Assembly (NCBI GenBank): GCA_028554755.1
Contig: JAPTOF010000003.1
Coordinates: forward strand, 31,080,001 to 31,144,000
Direction: 5' to 3'
Length of the DNA stretch: 64,000 bases
From: Cordia subcordata
Lineage: Eukaryota > Streptophyta > Magnoliopsida > Boraginales > Cordiaceae
Under the pieces are notes generated by a model that was given only the letters and a program-made list of their open reading frames with translations, made no database searches and was not told where the DNA came from. This document shows, piece after piece, positions 21,722 through 33,200 of this stretch (position 1 is the stretch's first letter; the number at the start of each line of letters is the position of its first letter). The translations under genes were made by a program, and so were the position numbers.

Positions 21722-24700
21722 CTATTCTTCTAAAGAATTAACATCTCCAGAAATAGCAACGGCATTGTGACAATCGCTGAAAACCACTGTTTGGAGGCTC
21801 CCAGAAATAAGTTGCCTGATGGATTGAAGAGCATCGTGGTAACCATCTTCAGAAAAGGTTCTCATTCCTTCAATGACCTGTAAAAGCATGTAGTTAGAAC
21901 CATTAGTAAAAAAAAAAACTATGAATCTTATCATGGCTACCCAAGGCACCTTGTATAGGTACTAAAATGTGGTATCCACAAACCATATGCCCCACCTTGG
22001 ACTATTATTTACTTTTGGCTGGAAGTGACAAAAGGCTTTCCCAGCATGACTTTTCTATCTTGTACCTTCTCTATTTTCAATTTTGGTGGTTGGGAGGAAA
22101 CAGGGACGGAGAATTACTCTGTTGGACTACTGCTATAGTATATTTTTCATATGTCATTGAAGAACAGTACAGATTTCGTTTGCAATTTGAATGATCTAGC
22201 AAGCTTCTTCAAGAAACCTTTTAGGCAGCAAAACAATAAAGTTTATCTTTATGCAAAATGTAAATATAAATTTCCACAAAGTTCCTTTATTCTAATCATC
22301 AAGGAAATCGGAAAGTGAGCGATGCAATCCCTTTCTTCTAATCATCAAGGAAATCAGAAAGTGAGAGATGACCATGGTGCTTTCCCAATCTATGGAAATT
22401 CAAAACATTTCCAAATAATACTCCTTTAGATTGACAAATAGAAAACGAAGCAGAACTTCATACAAGTAAAATAGAATACTGTAGTTGCCTAATAAGTGTT
22501 ATTGATTGTTATGCACGGTCAAATCCAAAAAGTAAAACCAACTATTTAAGGAAGCACTTAAAAAAGGGAGAACACTAGAACTTGTCAGTAAATAGCATGG
22601 CTGCTTGAGCATTACCATCAAGGACACTCCACATATGTCAACGGCATTTAAGGGGACGAGCTCCAGAAGCCTCTCCGGTGTTGACACCAAAAACTCCGGC
22701 TCACAGCTCTTGAGACTGCTTGAGAAAATGCAAATAGATGAGACAACAGAAACAAAACCTAAAGATAAGACATTAACTTGTTTATATGGATAATGAGCAT
22801 ACATATGCAAAATGCATATCACTGAAAATGAGATGCAAGAGAGCTACTTTCAGAAACAATGGCTGTCTCATAGCTTTCTGCACACCTTGATCACTCGGTG
22901 ACCATAAAGTTATAGAAGTTCTTCAATACACGACGTTAATTCAGAAAAATTACTGCACAGACAAGGTAAAGAATTTTAAGGTGGAAGAATGACAACAACC
23001 AAAATTGTAGCAGAAGTTTTCAAGGAAAGTCCAGCACATATCTCTAGCTAAAAAATCAGAATCCAATATTTCCTTCTCTTGACTCAATGCTGGTGTTTTT
23101 AGTTGCAGTTCAAGATTACAAATAGTGCAAGAAGAAATTGTTGATTAACTTGGCAATCAAGTTACTTAGGATCTACTTTGATTAACTAAGACAAAACAAA
23201 TATCATGGAAGGGTTAAAACAGATAAGAGCGTGATATAAGACCTGGTGATCCATAAGATATTTGCTAGGAATAAATTATCCACTTTCTGGACAGGTCGCA
23301 TTCTAGAACTTTTAAGAATATTATACTTTTCCATATCAAGCTGATTTCGTTAAATCCTCTGCATCACAACTAAGCAAACTGTATGGACCATAGGCAATCC
23401 ACTGTTAAAAATGATGCTTATGATAACTAACAGAATCACCAAACGAGAGAAAGTGGTGTATTATGGCTATGATATGAGATTAACTGCAAGCTGTCACGCT
23501 TACTTATATGTCAACATTTCTGCTATCTGATTGACCAACACTAAGAGCTATATTAAGAAATTAGATTACGCACTACTTAAAATACAAACATGTTTCAAAG
23601 CATTTGATGAAACAGTCCATTCCAAAACGAGGTGAACAGAATGAGGACTATGTACTAACCCATGAATCTGATGGTCTATGGAGGCACCTGGATGTAGACT
23701 AACTGTATGTATTCCACGAGCTTTCAAGGGCTTGCATACTTTGCGAACCTGAATAATTCAAACACTATCAGCGAGACATCTCCAAAATGACTAGGGCCTA
23801 GAATACTTCAATCGGTACACGACAAATCTTCTCATGATCATACAATGGATAACAAAGTCAGCAAAATAACATGAATACTTCAATCGGTACACGACAAATC
23901 TTCTCATGATCATACAATGGATAACAAATTCAGCAAAATAACATGCACCAATTTCTGTTATGAATGTATCTATTATGCTACTTTTTCTGTATTGCATCCA
24001 GATAGTAATTAAATAATTATTCCTCGAAAGATGATAGCCAGAGGTGCCCTTCAATAAATAACATTATGTAAGATTCCATCAAAATATTACAAGCTCAACT
24101 CAGAAGTTAGATATATATTGGAAATTTGTTAAAATATGCTTAATATTTCAGTCGGATACCAAAGGAAGTATTAACTGTGAAATGCCACATGCAGATATAG
24201 ATTTGTGCCCCAACTGGATAGGCTGAAAATGGACAATAACTTCAAGGTGCAAGGATAAGTTAATAAGTAAATGATTTACCAACACTGACACCACAAAAGC
24301 TGCTATATCCTTTAAACTGTCAACAGTAACTAGACCATCAGAATAGTGAAAAGTGCAAGTCACGAACCCTAGAAGCCTTCTCTTGTGTCGGCACAAGGTA
24401 TAAAAGAAAGGGGCTAGCAAATGATTGACCTTCTTTCTCCTTTCTTGAAATGGTGTCAGCTGCAGTTGATGCAACCCAAGCAATTTGCTCCACGCTAGCA
24501 TCAGCTCTGCTTGTCTCAATTACATCTTTTCCATCAGAATAAGACCTCCAAAATTTAACTCCCCATGCGTCAACAAAGAAAGGCTTATCCTCCTCATTAG
24601 TTAAAGATCTATCTTGCTGCAAAATTTTCTGTATTGTATTCAAGCATAGAATCAGAAACTTTGATGGGCAATCTGGATGGCCCTCAAAAGCACAAACTTC

Positions 24701-26101
24701 TTGAGACTGATCAGGCTCACTTCTGAAAACCATCTGAGGAGTTGCTTTTCCTAGCTTCGCCATGATTCTCTGTTCATTGGAATCTAAGGATGAAAGTGAT
24801 AATTTGTTATTTTCCATATTCCTGACCTTCGCCTTCTTCTGTTCTCGAAGATCGATTTCTGTATGATTACCATCAGAAGATCTTTTCTTTGACATTGACG
24901 TTTTGTTTCCATTTTCCATCTTTTCTGCTTTTGAATGCAAATTTTTCTTTGGTTTCGTTACAGGACCAATTTTCCCATGTCTGTCATTAAAAGGATCCTC
25001 TGGTGTAGGCAGACTATAACACATGCCCTGCAGGGGCTCAATACATAAAACTTGGTAAGTATATGAGGAAATCTTACGCACTCTGAGCAATTGTTCAAAT
25101 AAGAACAACACCACTGGTCATCTCGAACACTATAGTTGGAAAATTTATCAGAAAATTAATGCTAAAAGCAAGACACTCTGTGTCAGAAGGCCAGAGACAA
25201 TGAGTAAAGATTAAAAAGGGAAAAATGAATCTCTGATCACAACCTTATTTCTTGAAAGAAAAAATTTTGCACCTAAAGAAGACTTTAGCTCAAACAGAGA
25301 AACGCATCAATAAGTGCAGCTTCTCTTTATGGAAAGGAAACACATTAGCTATCAATCAATCAGATGCAATCTGAATAATATAGTACACACCCCACTTATC
25401 ACTTATACCAATTACCAAGAACAAAACACATCTCCAACTGCAAAAGAAGAAAGATCTCTAAACTTTCAACCAAATTTAAACATCTGATTTTCCTTGTAAC
25501 CAATGCAAATGCAGCATAGCCATTTCAGATTTTCCAAAAAGGAAATATAAACAAGAAAGCATTAAATTCTGTTTTAAATTCCAGTTGCTTATTTTTCATG
25601 ACTTCATTAATGATAATCATCTTCTCCTGCAGCCTGTCTTAGCATACAAAACATTCCAAAACACGTACATACACACAGATAGATAACAAACCGAGGAGAT
25701 CATACAACATCACAAGTCCATATTATATCGATCAAGTACACAAGATAGGGTCACCAAAGAAACGAAATTCACAAACACCTTTGGTTCTTCTTGGTTTCCA
25801 ACACATTTACACAATTTCACGCAATAAGATTCTTTCCTAAAGATTAAAGTAACATACTGTGGAAAAAAGAACATCCAAAGGAAAAAAGAAAAAGGAGACG
25901 GAAAAAATCGAATCAATCTACGTACCAATCAGTCTGCATTTAACAGTATCATACCTGACAGAGGCGGCGTTTGCCAGATAGCCGGCGCTTCTTGGCGGCG
26001 ATGATGGCGGCGATGCGGTTGGAGACTTTGTTGTTTTCTTGCTGCTTTTTCCTGTTCTTTTTGCTCTTTCTTCTGCTGATTGAATCGTCACTTCTGCCCA
26101 T
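21722..26101 (-). CDS. CMS1-like / DEAD-box-like protein lacking helicase motifs, 383 aa
   Basis: Five exons: 25955-26101, 24368-25027, 23660-23748, 22616-22715 and 21722-21877; all introns are GT-AG and phases close. The N-terminus is strongly basic (SRRKSKKNRKKQQ, then AAKKRRLSGKRR), a likely nucleolar signal. Residues about 75-125 are charged and low in complexity. The rest looks like the first RecA fold of a DEAD-box protein: a motif-Ia-like VPTQEKA at 261-267 and motif-Ib-like STPERLLEL at 310-318. There is no Walker A, the DEAD box is replaced by VIEG near 333, and no second RecA domain follows. This layout resembles Cms1/CMSS1, a 90S pre-ribosome factor; plant annotations often call such proteins DEA(D/H)-box family. 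A ribosome-biogenesis role is inferred, not shown. Confidence 0.85.
22284..22375. repeat. 46-bp tandem duplication in last intron
   Basis: TCTAATCATCAAGGAAATC followed by a GAAAGTGAG run occurs at 22291 and again at 22337 with a few substitutions, inside intron 4 of the CMS1-like gene. Confidence 0.8.
23801..23944. repeat. 72-bp tandem duplication in intron 2
   Basis: Two adjacent 72-bp units start GAATACTTCAATCGGTACAC at 23801 and 23873 and differ at only one base that I can see. The duplication is recent and lies in intron 2 of the CMS1-like gene. Confidence 0.95.
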
Positions 26102-26204
26102 TTGCTAGTAGTGATGGTGTCTGTGTCTCTGTTCTCAGAGTGGCTGTTTAAGCAGTTGCTTTAAGAAAGATCGTGGAGTGTGTGTCTGTGTGTGTGCGCA
26201 CTTC

Positions 26205-26214
26205 TTATTTATAG
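26205..26214 (-). promoter_or_regulatory. Probable TATA box of the CMS1-like gene
   Basis: CTATAAATAA on minus, about 105 bases upstream of the start codon, just beyond a (GT)n/(AC)n run. Confidence 0.5.
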
Positions 26215-27238
26215 TGTGAGTGAAGGTAGGGTCTGATATTTTTGACGGAAAGTGTGGGTATCTTTGTCTTTTCAGCTTCAGTTACTATTTTTGCTAACTA
26301 CAAGGCCACAGGCAAACTTTTGAGTCTAACTTTGAGTGGAAAAGTTGAAAGTTGTAGCTTTTGATAAGAATTAATTGAAACGTTAAAAATTACCAAAATA
26401 ATTACTTAAAATACTAATTTACTAAATAATAATAATTTAAAAAAATAATATTTTGACCCGTCAAAACACTAAAATATATTTGAAAAGCGATTGCCGAACA
26501 TGACTTTAATATAATTTCTTTTATATAGTCCATTAATATATATATATATATATAATTGATTAATAAGATTTAATAAATGTTGTAAATTAACTGTCTCTTT
26601 AACCCCACGACCACTTGATTCAAACTTAAGACCCAACACCAAGGAAAACAATCCCAATTACTTAAATTATCTCTTAATTTTATATACTTTTGTACTTCAA
26701 GGTAAATGAAATATTTAATATCTTAATTTTTAACCATTATAATTAATTTATTTTTATGTTTAATATCTGAACGTATTATTATAACTGGGCGAAAAATTAA
26801 AATTCGATATAAACAGTTCAGAAATACATAAACAGAAAGAACCATACCTTCAAAAAGCTAATGATTTCTTTTAATAAAATTGTTTGATTTATCTAAATTA
26901 TATAGAACATAAAGTCAAAAAAAATATACCACACTTATAACATCGCAAAGAATTACGTACTGGTTTTCTATGCATTACGCTTCCACATTATCGAAATCAC
27001 CTCAGCAAACATAACCGGGTTTATTTTGCGAATGTTATATAGATAGGAGGGATCTTCAACTCTGAGTTGAATCATCATTTTCGTAAATGAGTAAGTCATT
27101 TTATACATCAAACCAGAGCAGCATTCAAGGAAAGCATCGTGAGTATAATCATTCTCGAGCAGAGCATGTACACACCATATCTTAATTCAAAGCTGCATTA
27201 TATTACAAGGCAACTACATGAGCACTTCTGAGAAAGAA
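26215..27238. other. Intergenic DNA with an old MITE fragment
   Basis: From about 26358 to 26506 the sequence follows the last 150 bases of the 8226-8940 MITE and ends in GCCGAACATGAC. A (TA)n run lies at 26537-26552. The last few hundred bases before 27239 are probably the 3' UTR of the pyruvate kinase gene. Confidence 0.5.
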
Positions 27239-27253
27239 GGGGGGGGGGGGGGG
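27239..27253 (-). other. C15 tract in the pyruvate kinase 3' UTR
   Basis: Fifteen G on plus are fifteen C in the transcript, starting seven bases after the TAG stop. It may be a C-rich element or simple slippage. Confidence 0.6.
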
Positions 27254-27260
27254 CATTAAA

Positions 27261-30200
27261 CTAATCCTCGAGCTCAATGATCTTGACAACCGATGAATCA
27301 CCAACTTTCTGGCAAACAACCACCCTGTCATGTGGTTTAATAACACCGGAGGCCTTGCCGTGATCCAAAGCCACCTTCAAGACAGACTCATTGGTTGCAC
27401 TTGTAGACTCAGCCTGCAAAGTTAACCATGACTCGGTTATAACCGTAGGGTGCCATTCCAAGGAAAATGTTGCGTGCACCAGTGTTTGACCTACTTGATG
27501 ATATAGAAGGGCACAATATATCTAGACAAACTTACTTTGTGATAATATAACAAACACGTCTTGTGAAGGATACTGACTACAGCAAACATCTGTTGTCAGT
27601 CCTCGTTTTAGAGAAGACAATTACTGTTTCAAACTCACAATTGAGAAGAATAAGAGGAAAAAATAAGGGGAGGAGAGAAAAAGCAATATAACAAGGCAAT
27701 AGAGCTTAATACATGTATCAAAAGACTACGTCATCTACAAGTGTAAACTGTTGCAGAAGGGTTTCGTTGTATTTTTTAAGCGACCAACTCATCTAATAGC
27801 TTAGGCAATCAGGGTCAGATTTATTTATAAGCCCCCAACAAAATCTGCTAAAGAAAGTTTTGTCTGATACTTCATCCGGTAAGGCAAGTGATTGCAGAAC
27901 TCAGACCAGACCAAGGTGCAAGAATATGGAGAGAACTTACTTGGGCTACTCCCAACCATGAAACGAATTACAGGAGAAATAAGGGAAAAAAGAATTATAC
28001 CGGATGCCGAGGATCCGCGAGCAAAGGGAAAAGGCCTCTGACTATAAGAGATTGCCTTGCCTGCCAACAACATCATAAAAACATGGCAGCAGACATAAGA
28101 TCGCTCTTGTTTCCAGATTGTGGAATCAGTTTAAAATGGAAGATGATTGAGGTGAAAATATATAATAGATGAAAGTAAAGCACAAGAAAGTAGAACCAAA
28201 AAATCACAGGCGATTGATTGTGATTTTAATTTATTATCGGCTATTTGCCTGCAGATAGATATGTAAGTGTGCATGTCTGGGTTTGTACTTGCGTGTGTGC
28301 CTGTGAAGAGCCCTAGATGGATTACAAGTTGTCTGTGGCATGCATATTCAGCAGAAGCCATCTATTAAATATTTGTTTGTTGTAGAACACAAGAAACAAG
28401 AGTGGAAAATTATAGGTGAACTCTCAGCAATTTGAAACTTCAGTCGATAGCTATTAATCAAAAGTACAGTGCAGAAACTGCTACAGCACTAGCATTCCAC
28501 ATGCTATATAGGCAGATATACCTCGAAAGCACCAGTAAATGTCCAGCGGAGTTGGTTTGTCTTGAGACGAGGAATGACAACTGATATAACAGGCATCGTA
28601 GGCCTATACTTTGCAATCAATCTGCATCGTTCAAAAGAATAATTACCATATACCCAGTTTTAGATATTTCCAGAATTTTCTTCTCATGCATATTTCATAG
28701 AAATAGCAAGTTGACAAAGACCATACCAAAATCTACTTGCAACAGCTTATAAAATTCAATAAGTCAAAATGTTGGAAAATCATTGATTCAAATGTCAAAG
28801 GTCTCCAGTGACAAGCATGCTGTATATGTGTAAAGAGAAAGAGGGAGGAAGGGAGAGAAGGGGGAGAGAGAGAGAGGGGGAGAGAGAGACCTTGCAGCTC
28901 TTCCTGATGAAGTGAAGCATATAATAACAGATGCCTTCACTTTAATGGCAGCACGAACCTAAATTAATCATCACGTGATATGAGCAGTGAAATCATCAAG
29001 ACAAGCCCATTATCACAGAATCATTAATTGGAATTTCCATCAATAAAATAGTACCGCAGAGGAAGCAATTGATTCCAAGTGGGTCATTGGTTCTCCAACA
29101 TACTTGACAGTCCTCTTGAAATATAGATCTTGATTGTAAACCTTCTCGGCCTAGAAAGAGCACAATAATGAATAATTCTGATCCAGAGAGAATCTCTAAC
29201 TCACAACAACTAAACCAGACACTAAACGATAGATTAGTCTCAGACAGATTAAAGATTTTGGATTCTCCTCACGTGTGTAACCTCACAAGAGGGGAAAAAA
29301 TTTTTACCAGCAGAAAATTCAACCTAAGTCAGAGGATTGAAGCCAAATATAAGAACCTTAATCATAATGAACTTTTGAGTTCTGTCATTCCTCCATTTCT
29401 CAGTGGAACGACATTAGTTCATCTGAAAGACCTCAAAATAGAAAACCATTCTCACTTTTCCTTGAGTTGATTTTTCTGAACAATGCTCTTTCATTTTCTC
29501 CTTTTCATTCCTTTCCTCTTCCCTTTTTCACTTCCTTCCACGCCTGGATTTCTTTTCGTCCATTTGCTTTATATAGATTAGAGGATGAAGCTCCAAAATT
29601 TAGCAGTTTTTAAACTTTTTCCTGCAATGAGCATCTGAAGGAATCTTTTTTTACCGAAATTCCTTCTTTCTTTCTTCCCCCGCAGCACACATGAGGCACC
29701 TTTTTTGTCTTTGCATGTGAAATAAAAGAAAAGTGTTAACGTATGCTGTTTGCTCTTTCCCTGTACTAGACCCCCTAAGGGAGGGGGAATTGCATGAGAG
29801 ACTACTAAAGCATATGTTAAACTATGTTAAATATTCACCCCACATTCACTAAAAACCCAAAGTGAACTGAAAAGACCACCTTCCCCTGAAAGGTTAAAAT
29901 GAGTGCTTATAAAATTGAGCACCCCCATCATAGGGAAGACATTATGGCATTTTGACTGACTTCTATTCTCTAACCTTAGCGCAGCCATAACCTTTCCCTT
30001 AGCTTACCTAAACCAAGACGTCCAAGCGTGGAAGACAGTAATTTCTATAAGACAAGACATCCAAGTGCTGCAAGTCATTAGCTTCCATCAGACATCCAAT
30101 CATTTTCTTCTAGCAAGGAAAGCACTCCACTCATGTTTTCTTCAGAAAATTTCCCAAGGGCCTCCAGGGGAAGTGAAGCACTTTTCTGATGTGTATTCCC

Positions 30201-33200
30201 CTCCAGAATCTATCCACAAACATAGTCTTCATGAATCAAATGACTCAACTGGCAACTCCAGAAGTATTAGAGTCCCTCCCTCAACCATTTTTGAAATCCC
30301 AAGGCCAAATTTGTAGGCAAAAGGACCAGACAACACCATGGCGTATCTGCACTTGGAAGAACCCAAGCAGCAAGCAGTTACCATTCCTCAACAAGAACAT
30401 CCAGGAACCGATATAATCAAATTTAACTTGAGTAGTTCCATTGGCTACCAAGTTATTCTAAAAGGTATTAGGCGGTAGCTCAAGTGGTTGAGACTACCTC
30501 CCCCAAGGGTGATGACTTGGGTTCAAATCCCATAGGGGGGAACAGGGGGTTAGGGGTTTGTAAAAAATAAATAAAAGGAAAAATATTATTCTGAAATGAG
30601 ACTGTCATGTGCTTATAGCAAAGCTCTGTACAAGGGAGGGAATAGAAGAAAGACAGAATTGCTTTGTTTCATCTTTATTTTGTTTATATGTCCGAGGATC
30701 CACATCACAGTACCAGAAAAAAATAAACAGAAGGCCACCAGCCTTCATCTTTACAATTAAAATGTAACTCTATACACAAGCAATGCAAGTATAGACTTTA
30801 GGCTAACAACTTCACATGTGAAAAATATATTTTTTTAGTCTGAAGAGAAGCAAATGAAGAAATAGTAATAGAAAAAAGAATATATGGCCTACCTCAGCAC
30901 AGATCTTACCAACAATTGAGATTGTCTCAACAGGATATAGTCCCCGCAGGGTCTCTGCACCTAGGAGAATTGCATCGCTACCTGAAGCCAACACATATTT
31001 GATCTAAAATAAGCTCCAAAGTTTCTATTATTGTAATATCATCAATTTTGCCCCGTGAACAAGGCATCAAAATGGAAAGGCAGTATCTAACAGTGAAAGC
31101 ACCTTTTACTACTCATAACTGCATAAGCAAAGAGTTAAGGAGCTATCACAGAACAGAGAGCTACCATCCAATACAGCATTAGCTACATCAGTTGCCTCAG
31201 CACGAGTAGGTCTCAAGTTGTCAGTCATACTATCTACGACACGAGTGACCACTGCAGGTTTCCCAGCCATATTGCACTTGTAAACAGCTACCTTTTGAAA
31301 TAAAAATACCTGAAATAGTCTTAAAACCAATTACCAATTGCCTAGCGATCTACACTATAGAAGCTAACATAGATCAATATTCATGCAGAAGTGCAGAAGT
31401 ACAGTTGTAGGGCAAATGGACACAAGCAAAATGCATATAACCACCACTTGGTATTTATCAAAAGAAGCAGGGGTTATAATGCATATTTGAGGCCCCTAGT
31501 AATATTCTTGAACTTCTTTTCGTGTACCAAGGAAACAGAAACATGATTGTGATTTTCTTTGAAGAAAGACCTGAACAAGATCATGTGAAATTTCCAAAAT
31601 AGTAACAAAAGTTCTTTTGTTTTGCTTTTCTCTTATTCCTCAGAATCTTGCACTAGAAATCAAAACTTTTACATCACCAAAGAAAAATTTTCAACCTAAT
31701 AGCTCTCTTGTATGAACCAAAATTCTCTATCAACATATCGATTAAACCAGATTAAGCTCCCACCACCATATAGGACACCAATTCATTGTTGGGAAGAAAG
31801 CCAGAGGATGACACATATGGCAGGATGGCGTGGATATTTGTATTCTCAATATGGGAGGGTTCACTTTGATGGAGGAATAATAGTTGTGTTGCAGCATATG
31901 CTGAGCAACAAGCGACATGCCAAGGATTTCAGTGAGACTGGTGGTGGCAGATGGACCCCATAGGCAGATGGCAGCGACACATTGTCCACTTCTGGCAAGG
32001 CAGTGATGAAATGAATAGACTTCTGGCGGGGAAAGTAATGAAAAAACAACTTTAGACGTCCCACTTCTCATAAGGGAGTGATGCTGTCAATAAATTTAGA
32101 CTTACTAGTTCAGAACTTCCATTTCGCTCAATGAAATGTTTCATGAAGACTGAAGAGTTCAATCTGAAAATTTGTGCAACATTAGAAGCAAAAACCAAAA
32201 ATCACCACAGATACCACCTTTTGTCCCTCATTCCCTCCATTTATCTTTTTTCCTGTTCTCCTCCCTTTTAAGCGAGAGAACAAAGTAATTACTATTTTAA
32301 GCAGTAAAAAAATATTTTAGATATCAAAAGACGGACCTTCTCTGGCGGGAGATCTATTCCCAAATTTCCACGGGAAAGGATGATGCCATCTGCTTCTTGT
32401 AGGATCTCATCGAAGTGGGTCAAGCCCTGCAAGAAAAATGAAGCAAATGTTATATATTCAGACAGACAGACAGACACATACACACAGCGAGAAACACACA
32501 CACACACACAGAGTGAGAGAGTGAAAAATTTAGAACAAGCTGCCAACCTCAATATTCTCAATCTTCGCAAAAATCTGGGTTTGAATGAGGTCACCCAGTT
32601 TGGAAAGAAATTCTCGGGCCTGTATGAAATTGAAAAAACTGTCAGAAAATATATAAGGACAATATTTTTAATACACAACTTGTCTTGATGCAGCGTAATA
32701 ATAATCTAAGAAAATAGGTGACACATGTATAAAAGAGATGAAGAGAAAAGAGGTGAAGGGAAGGAAATAGCTTGAGATAGGAAAATGAACCAAAGGAAAA
32801 TAAGTAGAAACACATCTTACATGCCTAACATCTTCAGCATGTCGTGTGTGTGACAACGAGAGGAAGTCAATGTTGTTTCGGACGCCCCAAGTGCTTAAAA
32901 CCTGTAGTTGGTATTGAGATATCGTGTAAAGAATTGATAAAGGACAAAAACCAATTGAATCAGCTTATACATAAAAAACAAACCAATTTAATTAGCTTAT
33001 GTTGACACTTCACGCAAAATTATTTACTAAATATTGGAAGAGACATTCAATTTTAACAAGTCCAAAAATAAAGCCCTTACTTCCTCATGGCACCAAAAAT
33101 AGAAAGTGAGAAGGATGAATTCAGTGAAAATGCAAAACAGACACTCATCATAGTGCGACCAATATCATAGACATTGCCATTTTTGACAGACAACAACTGG

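Noticed and set aside
24338..25114. 258-codon ORF as a complete gene
   Set aside because: It is exon 2 of the CMS1-like gene with intron sequence at both ends; flanking exons splice in phase.
30464..30540. tRNA gene on plus strand
   Set aside because: It has A and B boxes but no acceptor-stem pairing or cloverleaf. The A-rich tail and target duplications make it a SINE.
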